DNA of 64,000 nt. It comes from an uncultured SAR116 cluster alpha proteobacterium. GTDB lineage: Bacteria > Pseudomonadota > Alphaproteobacteria > Puniceispirillales > Puniceispirillaceae. The first letter of the stretch is position 1. The number at the start of each line of letters is the position of its first letter. The stretch lies in assembly GCA_902622515.1 (NCBI GenBank), contig CACNQE010000001.1:248001-312000 (forward strand), written 5' to 3'. The notes beneath the pieces were generated by a model. That model did not search any database. It was not told the origin of the DNA and saw nothing but the letters and a program-made list of their open reading frames with translations. The position numbers and the translations under genes are program-made. Shown here piece by piece: positions 37,555-45,994 of this stretch.

Positions 37555-37968
37555 ATGCCACTTACAAAAATTGATCACTACGCAATCAGAACAAATAAAT
37601 TAGAGGAAACAAAAGCCTTTTATGAATTGCTCGGTCTAGTTGATGGAGAACGACCTAATTTTCCTTTTGCAGGCTACTGGTTATATTTAGGAGACATTGC
37701 ATTGGTTCATTTAATCTCTGAAGATCAAGGTGACACCAATAGCTACTTCGGATATTCTGATGAAATTTCTGGAGGTTCCAATAGTTTGGATGGTAGTGGT
37801 TCCGTTGACCATCTCGCATTTAGAGCAACAAATGCTGACCAATTAAAAACAAAATTAGAGGAGCATAATGTTTCTTATACGCAGCGTGAAGTTCCAAATA
37901 TGAAGCTTTTTCAAATTTTTGTTCAAGATCCAAACAAAATCACTATCGAAATTAATTACTATCAGTGA
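37555..37968 (+). CDS. VOC family (glyoxalase/dioxygenase-fold) protein
   Basis: A 137-residue metal-site protein of the vicinal oxygen chelate fold. It shows two paired beta-alpha-beta-beta-beta modules, with a likely metal ligand His in KIDHYAIRT, a second in SVDHLAFRA (around 83) and a C-terminal glutamate in KITIEINYY. The Shine-Dalgarno is strong (TTTTGGAG). It is followed after 24 bp by a cyclase-family hydrolase and then an exporter, so the three probably form one operon acting on a small molecule I cannot identify. Confidence 0.85.
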   Translation: MPLTKIDHYAIRTNKLEETKAFYELLGLVDGERPNFPFAGYWLYLGDIALVHLISEDQGDTNSYFGYSDEISGGSNSLDGSGSVDHLAFRATNADQLKTKLEEHNVSYTQREVPNMKLFQIFVQDPNKITIEINYYQ

Positions 37969-37992
37969 ATTAATAAAACATTAACTACAAAT

Positions 37993-38709
37993 ATGGAGGA
38001 TACCAGGTTGCGTTTAATAGACTTAAGTGGTGAAATTTTTCAAAAATGTCCAACCCTTCCTAACCATCCACCCGTTACATTTAGCCAATACCAAACACAT
38101 GAGACGGTTCGAGAGTCAGAGGGTGTAAAATTTTCATGTGCATCCTCCTTTTTAACCATGGGAGAACATACCTCAAGCCATGTAGATGCACCCTGCCATT
38201 TTGATGAAAGAGATAAGGCATTAAGCGTCGATCAAATGCCTCTTGAGCAATTTTATCGTCCTGCTTTATGTTTAGACCTTTCCCATAAGTCATTAAAAAG
38301 CGATATCTCAGTATCAGACTTACAACAGGCTGAAGAAAAGACAGGAGAAGCCATAAATAAAGGTGACATAATATTACTTTACATGGCTCATTATGACAGA
38401 ACTTTTGGAAGCCCATCTTTTCTTACAGATTTTCCAGGTCTTACAAAAGAATCTGCTACTTGGCTTGGTAAGAAAGAAATAACTAGTTTCGGTGTAGAAG
38501 CATTAAGTCCAGGAAGACCTGGAAAAAATAATTTTGAAGTTCATTTGGTTTGTAGAGATTTAGGTTTTACTCACATGGAAGGGTTGGCGAACTTGCATGA
38601 GGTGGTAGGAATAGGACATTTTCAATTTATAGGATTTCCGCTAAAAATAAGAGGGGGAACGGGGAGCCCTATTCGTGCGGTCGGGATTATAAATGACTCT
38701 AAAAAATAA
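37993..38709 (+). CDS. Cyclase family protein (kynurenine formamidase-like hydrolase)
   Basis: Metal-dependent hydrolase of the PF04199 family, which includes bacterial kynurenine formamidase and isatin hydrolase. The metal-binding motif HxxxHxDxPxHF is present as HTSSHVDAPCHF (around 59-70). A conserved glutamate lies in FGVEALSPG and another histidine in NLHEVVGIGHFQF. ATG 37993 is immediately followed by GGAGG, which could instead serve a TTG at 38008 giving LRLIDLSGEI, the usual family start. It sits between a VOC protein and a LysE exporter. Confidence 0.85.
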   Translation: MEDTRLRLIDLSGEIFQKCPTLPNHPPVTFSQYQTHETVRESEGVKFSCASSFLTMGEHTSSHVDAPCHFDERDKALSVDQMPLEQFYRPALCLDLSHKSLKSDISVSDLQQAEEKTGEAINKGDIILLYMAHYDRTFGSPSFLTDFPGLTKESATWLGKKEITSFGVEALSPGRPGKNNFEVHLVCRDLGFTHMEGLANLHEVVGIGHFQFIGFPLKIRGGTGSPIRAVGIINDSKK

Positions 38710-38717
38710 ATTAGATA

Positions 38718-39344
38718 ATGCAAAACTCATTTATTAACGGATTTTTTCTTGGATTTTCTTTGATACTGGCAATTGGTGCACAAAATAGCTTTGTCATAAG
38801 ACAAGGTTTGGCAAAGAACTACATTGTTTTAGTAGTTACGTTCTGTGCATTAGCTGACATGTTTCTTATATTAATAGGCATTTACGGCATTGGTTTTTTA
38901 GTAGAAAAATTCTTCAATTCATTTCAACATTTGATATTCATGTTAGCAGCAATCTGGATTGCTTGGTATGGATTAGCACATGCAAGATATGCATTTAAAT
39001 CTTTTGATAAGGATTTAGGTAAATTTATACCCAAACAATTGACAATAAAGCAGACTCTTATCACACTGATTATTCTAACATTTTTAAACCCCCACGTATA
39101 TCTTGATACAGTCATACTTCTTGGCATGGTATCTCTTCAGTATAAAGAACTTGAGTTATTAGCATTTGGTTGTGGAGCCTGTTTTGCAAGTATTATATTT
39201 TTCTGTGTCCTGGGATTTGGAGCAAGTGCGATGTCTTCATTCTTTAATAATAGACTTGCTTGGAGATTTTTAGATCTCCTTATTTCAGCTACAATGTTCT
39301 TTATTTCATTCAAACTAATATTCCATAGCGGTATACTTAATTAA
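38718..39344 (+). CDS. LysE/ArgO family amino-acid exporter
   Basis: A 208-residue membrane protein with about six transmembrane segments. It carries the LysE-family N-terminal motif GFSLILAIGAQNSFVIRQGL (around 11-30) and the mid-protein LTFLNPHVYLDTVILLG (around 116-132), which match ArgO/LysE exporters of basic amino acids. It starts 8 bp after the cyclase-family gene. The true substrate is unknown. Confidence 0.9.
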   Translation: MQNSFINGFFLGFSLILAIGAQNSFVIRQGLAKNYIVLVVTFCALADMFLILIGIYGIGFLVEKFFNSFQHLIFMLAAIWIAWYGLAHARYAFKSFDKDLGKFIPKQLTIKQTLITLIILTFLNPHVYLDTVILLGMVSLQYKELELLAFGCGACFASIIFFCVLGFGASAMSSFFNNRLAWRFLDLLISATMFFISFKLIFHSGILN

Positions 39345-39553
39345 AGCCATATTTTCAGTTTAAAAATGTATCCTGTTATCGACCATTTCAACTGATTAAA
39401 AATCAAAAAATTATTCTTACTAAATACTGGATTTTAGTCAATTTCGTGCTATATTTCAGCCTACAAGATTAGCTGACATATATGATTTTTGTTCTGTGAA
39501 TAAAACGAAAATAGGTTTGGTAGTTTAGATTTATCTTAATTATGAGGCAAAAA

Positions 39554-40693
39554 ATGAGTGCTCTTAGAAATGATGTTGACCCAGATGGATTATTAGAATT
39601 TTCAGTTGTTTTTTCTGATCGCTCTCTTAACTCTATGTCTGCTGCTTTTGGAGATGTAATGCGCGACATATCGCGTATTCTCAAAAAAGCCTATAATGCA
39701 GAGGCATTGGCAGTTGTTCCCGGAGGTGGAACATATGGTATGGAAGCGATAGCACGCCAATTCGCTTCAAATAAGTCAACACTGATAATACGAAATGGTT
39801 GGTTTTCCTACCGATGGTCACAAATTTTAGATGCGGGGGATATTGCAAAATCACAAACAATTATAAAAGCAACACAAGTTTCTGAAAACCCTTTGTCTCC
39901 TTTCGCTCCAGCCTCAATCGATATAATAAAATCCGAAATAACTTCAAAAAAACCTGACATCGTGTTTTGTCCGCACGTAGAAACATCAGCTGGAATAATA
40001 GTATCCGACGATTTTTTAAAGGAGGTGTCTGATGCTGTCCATGAAGTTGGTGGGTTATTTGTTTTGGATTGTGTGGCTAGTGGAACATTATTCGTTGATA
40101 TGCAAAAGACTGGCATCGATATACTATTAACGGCACCTCAAAAAGGATGGAGCGCTAGTCCGTGTGCTGCAGCTGTTATGATGTCAGCTCGTGGTCGTGA
40201 ATTATTAAACCAAACTAAGAGCTCAAGTTTTGCAAATGATTTAAAAAAATGGACTGAAATAATGGAAATTTATGAGCAAGGAAAGCATGCTTATCATGCG
40301 ACAATGCCTACTGACTCCCTCCGCTTATTTAGAAATGCTCTGTTAGAAACAGAATCTATCGGTCTTGATAATGTTAAAAATGCTCAGATCGAGCTAGGTA
40401 AAAGATGCCGTGAAGTATTAGAGAATTATGGATATAAATCTGTTGCATCGGATGATTGGAAAGCGCCTAGTGTTATTGTAAGCTATACAGATGACATAGA
40501 AATTAAAACGGGAAAGAAATTCATGCAAGAAGGTATGCAAGTGGCTGCTGGTGTCCCTTTAGAATGTGGTGAACCGGAGGGTTTTTCAACATTCAGAATA
40601 GGATTGTTTGGTTTAGATAAATTGACACATATAGACAGAACAGTTGAAAACTTAAAAAATACACTTGAAGCTATCAGAGGTAGAAACAACTAA
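39554..40693 (+). CDS. Class V aminotransferase (alanine-glyoxylate / serine-pyruvate type)
   Basis: A PLP enzyme of fold type I with VVPGGGTYGMEAIARQFAS, RNGWFSYRWSQI, CPHVETSAGIIVSDDFL, the cofactor Asp region VLDCVASGTLFVDM, and the PLP lysine in LLTAPQKGWSASP (Lys around 197). The C-terminal arginine region is FSTFRIGLFGL. I moved the start from the ATG at 39542 to the one at 39554, because GAGG between them forms its Shine-Dalgarno. The substrate pair is not determinable. The next gene, an AhpD-like protein, is convergent. Confidence 0.85.
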   Translation: MSALRNDVDPDGLLEFSVVFSDRSLNSMSAAFGDVMRDISRILKKAYNAEALAVVPGGGTYGMEAIARQFASNKSTLIIRNGWFSYRWSQILDAGDIAKSQTIIKATQVSENPLSPFAPASIDIIKSEITSKKPDIVFCPHVETSAGIIVSDDFLKEVSDAVHEVGGLFVLDCVASGTLFVDMQKTGIDILLTAPQKGWSASPCAAAVMMSARGRELLNQTKSSSFANDLKKWTEIMEIYEQGKHAYHATMPTDSLRLFRNALLETESIGLDNVKNAQIELGKRCREVLENYGYKSVASDDWKAPSVIVSYTDDIEIKTGKKFMQEGMQVAAGVPLECGEPEGFSTFRIGLFGLDKLTHIDRTVENLKNTLEAIRGRNN

Positions 40694-40769
40694 TTTACAC
40701 TTACTTTAATGAATGAATTATCTGCTCTCAGTTGAACAAAAAGACACTTAAGTAGTTTTTATTCATGTT

Positions 40770-41417
40770 TTATTTTTTAGCGAACCTTTGATCAGAAAAT
40801 CTACCAGCAAAAGCTTCTTGAGCCTGTAGGGGAAGTTCCCCAGTTGCATCCCATTGTTTTTTGTTGAAATCTGTTGTTTCAAGCTCAGATCTAAAAGTAT
40901 CATTTAATCTGTTAATCATGTTGAACATAGATGATGCTAACGTTATCTCAACTATTTCAACATCAGAGAAATTGGATCGAACCTTGTCCCAAAGTGGCCC
41001 ATCATTGAGTGCTTTATTCAGAGTTACTGCTTCAGCCCATTCTATAGCGATTTTTTCTTTATCATTGAATTTGCTACTTTCTTTATAACTATCATCAGTC
41101 ATTAGCGCAATTTGAGACTCAGAGTAACCAAGTCCTTGTGCATAAATACTGGTATGAGAAGTACAATAATTACATTCATTTGTCATGGAAGTTTTCACAC
41201 AGGCCAATCCTCTCAAACCAACGTCAGAGCTCGCTCCGAGTCCTTCCTGCCGGGTCGAAGTCAGAAATCCTAAAAACCATCTAGCAATTTGAGGAGAGGT
41301 ATTTGTGAGAATTTTCAATAAGTTAGAGGATCTACCCAAAAACATGTTAGATGCTTCTAAAATTTCTGCCTCCCCATCTGTTACTTTTTCTGGATCAACA
41401 CCTTGAATACGTTGCAT
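40770..41417 (-). CDS. AhpD-like/carboxymuconolactone decarboxylase family protein (first paralogue)
   Basis: A 215-residue all-helical protein with the CxxC redox motif and histidine in NECNYCTSHTSIYAQGLG (around 80-97). It also has AIEWAEAVTLNKA and the FNMINRLNDTF helix. These are hallmarks of peroxidase-related AhpD-type proteins, which reduce peroxides or act as thiol partners. A second copy lies 2 kb away (43190) and shares the same three blocks. The start has a good ribosome site (AAAGGAGTTAATT). Confidence 0.87.
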   Translation of the reverse strand: MQRIQGVDPEKVTDGEAEILEASNMFLGRSSNLLKILTNTSPQIARWFLGFLTSTRQEGLGASSDVGLRGLACVKTSMTNECNYCTSHTSIYAQGLGYSESQIALMTDDSYKESSKFNDKEKIAIEWAEAVTLNKALNDGPLWDKVRSNFSDVEIVEITLASSMFNMINRLNDTFRSELETTDFNKKQWDATGELPLQAQEAFAGRFSDQRFAKK

Positions 41418-41488
41418 AATTAACTCCTTTCTTACAAATACTTATAGTTAAGCAAACAATAAGAATTTAAATCATAATTAATTCTGGA

Positions 41489-42559
41489 TTAAAGTAAGGG
41501 AACGACTTTTTCTGCTGTTAAAATCATCGAGCGCCTGGCTAATTCAGCATCTGCCCAATCCATACCGGCATACATTAAAGTTCCAAAATCTCCAATTTCG
41601 TCTCTGAATGCGCTCAAATCGTCTATAACCTTATCTGTTGTACCCCAAATAATCATTTTTTTGCATACATCATCAAATGTTACATCTTCATCTGATTGAT
41701 TTATATCAGTTTTAAATAATCCGATTTTTCCCATAGCAGAAAATTTAGTAAAAAGTTGTTTATAGTAAAAGACGTAGGGGCTATTTGGACCCAATGCATA
41801 TTCTTTTGCCTTTGCTAAGTCATCTGCAACGAATATAGCTTTTGCAACTCGCCAGTTGGCAGGATCTGCCACTCGATTAACTTTATCACATCCCTCTTTG
41901 TATTTTTGCCAATGAGAAGCAACCCATATAGGCATGATTATGTCTGCACTAATAGGGTCCCAACCACGCGCCGCAGCCTCACAAACACCTTTTGAAAAAG
42001 GGGCAACCGCAGTAACAACAATAGGTGGATGAGGCTGTTGCAAAGGCTTAGTCATAATGCCCTGACCAATTTCTTTCATCATTGTAGACTCTGTAGAAAC
42101 CTGCCAATATTTACCAGAGATATTGTAAGGTGGTTCACTTTGCCAAATTTCCAATACCATATTGATACCCTCTAAAAACATTTCGGCACGATCTTGATTT
42201 AAAGTACCAAATAATTCTGCATCCGATATGAGACCACCTGGAGATATCCCAAAATTAAACCGTCCATTAAGCATATGATCAAGCATTGCGACCTGCCCTG
42301 CAATATGAACAGGATGTAAATTTGGTATATTAACAGTTCCCGTACCGAGTCGTATTTGCTTAGTTTGATAGGCAAGAGATGCCATGAACATGCCGCATGA
42401 TGTTATGTTTTCTGCACTATCTGAAAGATGCTCGCCTGCATATGCCTCAACAAATTGCAACTCATCTGCAAGCAAAATTGCCTGTCTGTCTTCATTTAAA
42501 CTTTGTTGCCAGTTTTTACCTATTGGATGAACTGGACGCGTGAAAAAACCTAATTTCAT
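41489..42559 (-). CDS. Luciferase-like (LLM class) flavin-dependent monooxygenase
   Basis: A 356-residue TIM-barrel flavoenzyme of the bacterial luciferase superfamily. It starts MKLGFFTRPVHPIGKNW and shows FVEAYAGEHLSD, IRLGTGTVNIPNLHPVHIA, and the FNFGISPGGLISDAELFG segment of the alkanal-monooxygenase-like group. It needs reduced flavin from a separate reductase, which I do not see nearby. It is 71 bp upstream of the AhpD-like gene on the same strand, so the two are probably co-transcribed. Confidence 0.87.
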   Translation of the reverse strand: MKLGFFTRPVHPIGKNWQQSLNEDRQAILLADELQFVEAYAGEHLSDSAENITSCGMFMASLAYQTKQIRLGTGTVNIPNLHPVHIAGQVAMLDHMLNGRFNFGISPGGLISDAELFGTLNQDRAEMFLEGINMVLEIWQSEPPYNISGKYWQVSTESTMMKEIGQGIMTKPLQQPHPPIVVTAVAPFSKGVCEAAARGWDPISADIIMPIWVASHWQKYKEGCDKVNRVADPANWRVAKAIFVADDLAKAKEYALGPNSPYVFYYKQLFTKFSAMGKIGLFKTDINQSDEDVTFDDVCKKMIIWGTTDKVIDDLSAFRDEIGDFGTLMYAGMDWADAELARRSMILTAEKVVPLL

Positions 42560-42738
42560 TTAAAATACCTTTTTTCCTGCCGTGTGATGCCAGCCTAGCT
42601 TCACATTAATAATTCTTTAAGAGGAATGAATAATCTGAACTTCATAATAATTTTTCAAAAGATTTTAAGAATTGGATATTCGTTGACTAATACTCTTTAA
42701 ATTGAGCACTATATATTTGTTTTCATCAAGGAATAGTT

Positions 42739-43173
42739 ATGTATTTAATAAAAAAAAATTTGGTTTTTACTCTTTTAATTACCTTCTTTTTAGGGGGTGT
42801 AGTGTCAATATCTAAATCAGAAACAATAGACGACCTCGTGCAAAGAGAAGGTATGTTTTATCTAAAGTTTAGTGACATACCATTTAGTGGAGAATTGGAG
42901 GGCATCCAACAAGGTTTAGTTTCTGAGGGTAAAAAACAAGGACAATGGCTAGAATTTTGGGTAACTGGCCAGCTTAAAAATAAGGGTGAGTATAACAATG
43001 GAAAAAAAAATGGGTTGTGGCTTTTGTTTTACACTAATGGCCAACTTATGGGTAAAGGTAATTATTTAGAGGATAGAGAAGATGGCGAGTGGCAATATTA
43101 CCTGCGAGATGGAACAATTAATCAAGAAACTTCAGGCAATTATAAAGATGGTAGAAAAATAGACTCCAAATAA
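42739..43173 (+). CDS. Secreted MORN-repeat protein
   Basis: A 144-residue protein with an N-terminal signal peptide (KKNLVFTLLITFFLGGVVS, cleavage around 26-28) followed by about four MORN/YwqK-type repeats with the pattern G-x-W-x-x-(F/Y)-x-x-x-G-x-x-x-x-x-G-x-Y. Examples are GQWLEFWVTGQLKNKGEY, GLWLLFYTNGQLMGKGNY and GEWQYYLRDGTINQ. The location should be periplasmic. Such proteins are often annotated as YwqK-type antitoxins without evidence. It is 16 bp upstream of the second AhpD-like gene. Confidence 0.82.
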   Translation: MYLIKKNLVFTLLITFFLGGVVSISKSETIDDLVQREGMFYLKFSDIPFSGELEGIQQGLVSEGKKQGQWLEFWVTGQLKNKGEYNNGKKNGLWLLFYTNGQLMGKGNYLEDREDGEWQYYLRDGTINQETSGNYKDGRKIDSK

Positions 43174-43189
43174 AAAGAGAAAAAATCAA

Positions 43190-43858
43190 ATGACTAGAAT
43201 AGACAAAATTCAAAAAGAAACAATTGCACCAAAATTTAAGGAATTTTATTCAGCTGTAGAAGACTTACTCGGAAGAGTACCAAATTTTTATAAAACGTTC
43301 AGTAATTCACCTCTGCTTGCAATGGCCTTTCTGCCAATTAATGCGCTTGCTCAGAGAGAATGGGAAGGAACAAGCATTAGTGGAAAAATTAAAGAGCTAA
43401 TTGTAATTAAAACAAGTCATACAAATGGTTGCAAATATTGTTATGCACACAATACCTCACTCGGAAAAGCAGCAGGGATCACTGATGGACAAATCAAAGC
43501 TATTTCTTTAAATGAATTTTCCGAATCTCCACTTTTTGAAAAAAAGGAAATACTCGCACTTAAATGGGCAGAAGCAGTCACACTAAACCAAGCTGCAAAG
43601 AATAATTTACTCTTCAAGGAATTACAAAATAATTTTACCGGAAAACAAATCGCGGAAATGACTATTCTATGCGCTATGTTCAATATGATAAATAGAATAA
43701 ATGACTCTTTAGATATAGATTTAGAAGATACTGGCGAAATAGATAAAATACAAAAATCTCTCATCTTAGATCCAACAAAAATGACTGACTACCTTATTTG
43801 GTTGTCCGATTTTTGGCAAAAGGAGTTTTCTTTAACTAAAACAAATAAAGTGAATTAA
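43190..43858 (+). CDS. AhpD-like/carboxymuconolactone decarboxylase family protein (second paralogue)
   Basis: A 222-residue relative of the protein at 40770. The CxxC motif is in NGCKYCYAHNTSLGKAAG (around 81-98). It also has ALKWAEAVTLNQA and FNMINRINDSLD, with nearly the same wording as its paralogue. The role is likely peroxide or thiol redox chemistry. It follows the MORN-repeat gene after 16 bp. Confidence 0.87.
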   Translation: MTRIDKIQKETIAPKFKEFYSAVEDLLGRVPNFYKTFSNSPLLAMAFLPINALAQREWEGTSISGKIKELIVIKTSHTNGCKYCYAHNTSLGKAAGITDGQIKAISLNEFSESPLFEKKEILALKWAEAVTLNQAAKNNLLFKELQNNFTGKQIAEMTILCAMFNMINRINDSLDIDLEDTGEIDKIQKSLILDPTKMTDYLIWLSDFWQKEFSLTKTNKVN

Positions 43859-43988
43859 GTTTAATCCTTTCACTATGAAGATAGAGTAAAAAGATATATT
43901 TTAGTAGGTTTTAAAATTTAACAATAATTTATAGCTTTTTTACTAAGTTCATGGGGATGATTTAAATTCAATAACAAAAGGAAAAGAA

Positions 43989-44309
43989 ATGCAAATTAAC
44001 GTCACTATCCAGACCTTTAAAACAGAAAATGAATTAGAACTTAGCATCATGAGATGGGATAAAATAAAAAATGAATTCATGCCAAGATTTCAGCAAATGG
44101 GACTGACTAGATACACGACATGTAAAATATCAAGCGAACAAAATAAATTTCAGCTTAGTCATATTTTTGAATATAAAGATAGTATCGCGGCAAAAAACTG
44201 TATTGAAATTTGGAGCGAAATTGAAAGAAAATGGAGCGAAAAAATTGAAAATAAAACCACAAGTTTTAGAGGAAAAATGATCGACAGATTTAATTTCGAA
44301 CGAGATTAA
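43989..44309 (+). CDS. Hypothetical protein, possible dimeric alpha/beta barrel
   Basis: A 106-residue protein with no family I can name. The alternation of a short strand (INVTIQTF), a long helix rich in Trp/Lys (WDKIKNEFMPRFQQMG), strands (RYTTCKIS, FQLSHIFEY) and a second helix (CIEIWSEIERKWSEKI) is like a ferredoxin-like dimeric alpha/beta barrel or NIPSNAP-type protein. It is followed after 3 bp by a secreted protein gene, so the two may be coupled. Confidence 0.6.
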   Translation: MQINVTIQTFKTENELELSIMRWDKIKNEFMPRFQQMGLTRYTTCKISSEQNKFQLSHIFEYKDSIAAKNCIEIWSEIERKWSEKIENKTTSFRGKMIDRFNFERD

Positions 44310-44312
44310 AAT

Positions 44313-44792
44313 ATGCAATCCATTGTTAAATACAAGTTAAAAACGCTATTTGCCTTTTTTCTATGTTTGATAATGACAAATGACCTATTCGCGGACATGA
44401 ATAGGAGTGGCGTAATATGCTTTATGGAGGATGGGTATAATTATGGTTATTCATTTAATAACGGCGAAGTTTCAAGCTATAAGTTTATTGTCACTGACAA
44501 TAAAGTTTTATCGAATATAGAGCCGATTGGTAACTATAGTGATAAACCAGATTATGTAGAATGGAATATTATTTTCTCAGGACGAATATTTTGGTTCCGT
44601 TTGAATAAAACAAGTTATGTGCTCACGACAGAGGGTGACGATATCAATATAAATTTTAATCATCAATGTGAAGCTCATGAATTAATGGAATGGAATAGAA
44701 GATTATCAATACTAGGTGATAGATACCAGTTCGAGTATGATAAATACCTGAAATATAACAAAGAGTATAATGAGAATTTCAAAGACAAATAG
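44313..44792 (+). CDS. Hypothetical secreted protein
   Basis: A 159-residue protein with a signal peptide (LKTLFAFFLCLIMTNDLFA, cleavage near residue 27). A beta-rich domain of about 100 residues follows, containing two cysteines (GVICFMEDG and NHQCEAHE) that could form a disulfide in the periplasm. The C-terminus is a Lys/Tyr-rich helix. I do not recognise the family. It starts 3 bp after the previous gene and ends before tRNA-Val. Confidence 0.6.
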   Translation: MQSIVKYKLKTLFAFFLCLIMTNDLFADMNRSGVICFMEDGYNYGYSFNNGEVSSYKFIVTDNKVLSNIEPIGNYSDKPDYVEWNIIFSGRIFWFRLNKTSYVLTTEGDDININFNHQCEAHELMEWNRRLSILGDRYQFEYDKYLKYNKEYNENFKDK

Positions 44793-44838
44793 TATGCCTT
44801 TAATTCTCTCATCTTTATCATAATGACTAAAAAATTAA

Positions 44839-44913
44839 TGGTGGAGCGTACTGGGATTGAACCAGTGACCCCCACGATGTCAACGTGGTGCTCTCCCGCT
44901 GAGCTAACGCTCC
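44839..44913 (-). tRNA. tRNA-Val (GAC)
   Basis: Read on the minus strand, acceptor GGAGCGT pairs with ACGCTCC, followed by discriminator A and an encoded CCA. The anticodon stem CCACG/CGTGG encloses TTGACAT, giving anticodon GAC. The T-loop is GGTTCAATCC. No integrase or phage gene is adjacent. Confidence 0.96.
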
Positions 44914-45076
44914 AAATTTTTATAACCAGTTTTTACTAAACATCTGATTAACTCCTGTCAAGAATAGTATTCAGAGTAAATTCAAAAGATACTGTGTAAA
45001 ACAAATACATTTAGAATGAGTTAACAAATTCAAAAAAATACTTAAGTTTTTTCTAATTTGTTAGTACCTTCAGTCT

Positions 45077-45979
45077 ATGTTATCTAGCACCAACAATTTT
45101 TTATTCGATGCTGTTTTCAGAACACCCACTTTAGATGCCTTTGCTGTAGAAGATCCATCCCTCCTAAATCCACAAAAATTAGGAGGTGAAAATTTGAACT
45201 CTCCTGTTATTTTATCAGTTCCTCATGGGGGAAATTTTTATCCTGCTAAGATGGTTGAGCATGCAGACTTAAAGGAAATGCGTACTCTAGAAGATGTTGG
45301 TTCTGATATTATTATTTTTCCTTTAATCGACTCAGAGCAATCTGCAATTATAGCAAACTGCAGTAGAGCTATTATAGACGTAAATAGGCCAGAAACAGCT
45401 TTTGATCCAAAATTGTTGTCAAATGCCGACAATCGGAATGACGCTATCCCAAAAAATAGATGGCAAAGATATATAAATTCAGGATATGGCGTAACACCTC
45501 GCCTATCTTCTAGGCGTAATCCATTATATAAAAAAGCTTTGCCTATGTCAGCTATTCAAGAGCGAATAAATTATTGGCATAAACCTTATCACCAATTGAT
45601 ATCTCAAACTGTTAGTCAAGCACAAAAATTGTTTACTAAAACATTATTGCTGGACATTCATTCTATGCCCCAATCATCACCAAAATTACCAGATATAGTC
45701 ATAGGTAATTTTAATGGTCTCAGTGCCTCTATGGAATTTACTAATTTAATTATAAAGGTCGTAAATCAATTTGGTTTTACTTTCTCAATTAACAAACCAT
45801 ATGCTGGCGGTTTTATTACAGAGTATCATGGTAAGCCAAATGAAAATAGACATGCATTGCAAATAGAAATAAATAGGGATTTGTATTTAAAGGAGAATTA
45901 CACAATAAGTAGCGCAGCAGTAAGCAAGTTAACTGATTTTATTGAAAAAATAATTAAATCTGTAACCTTAATTTGCTAG
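45077..45979 (+). CDS. N-formylglutamate amidohydrolase family protein
   Basis: Zinc hydrolase of the FGase family, which removes formate from N-formylglutamate in histidine degradation. It shows PVILSVPHGGNFYP (around 39-52) with the metal-binding His, a conserved SRAIIDVNRPETAFDP segment, the catalytic LLDIHSMPQ and a C-terminal TEYHGKPNENRHALQIEINRDLY typical of the family. The 300 residues are normal. No other hut genes are visible, so the exact substrate is uncertain. It is convergent with der. Confidence 0.85.
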   Translation: MLSSTNNFLFDAVFRTPTLDAFAVEDPSLLNPQKLGGENLNSPVILSVPHGGNFYPAKMVEHADLKEMRTLEDVGSDIIIFPLIDSEQSAIIANCSRAIIDVNRPETAFDPKLLSNADNRNDAIPKNRWQRYINSGYGVTPRLSSRRNPLYKKALPMSAIQERINYWHKPYHQLISQTVSQAQKLFTKTLLLDIHSMPQSSPKLPDIVIGNFNGLSASMEFTNLIIKVVNQFGFTFSINKPYAGGFITEYHGKPNENRHALQIEINRDLYLKENYTISSAAVSKLTDFIEKIIKSVTLIC

Positions 45980-45994
45980 TTCAAAAAGTGTCTT

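Noticed and set aside
42739-43173. Antitoxin of a toxin-antitoxin system (YwqK type)
   Set aside because: The label comes from MORN-repeat annotation only. The protein has a signal peptide, and no toxin gene is adjacent; the neighbour is an AhpD-like enzyme.
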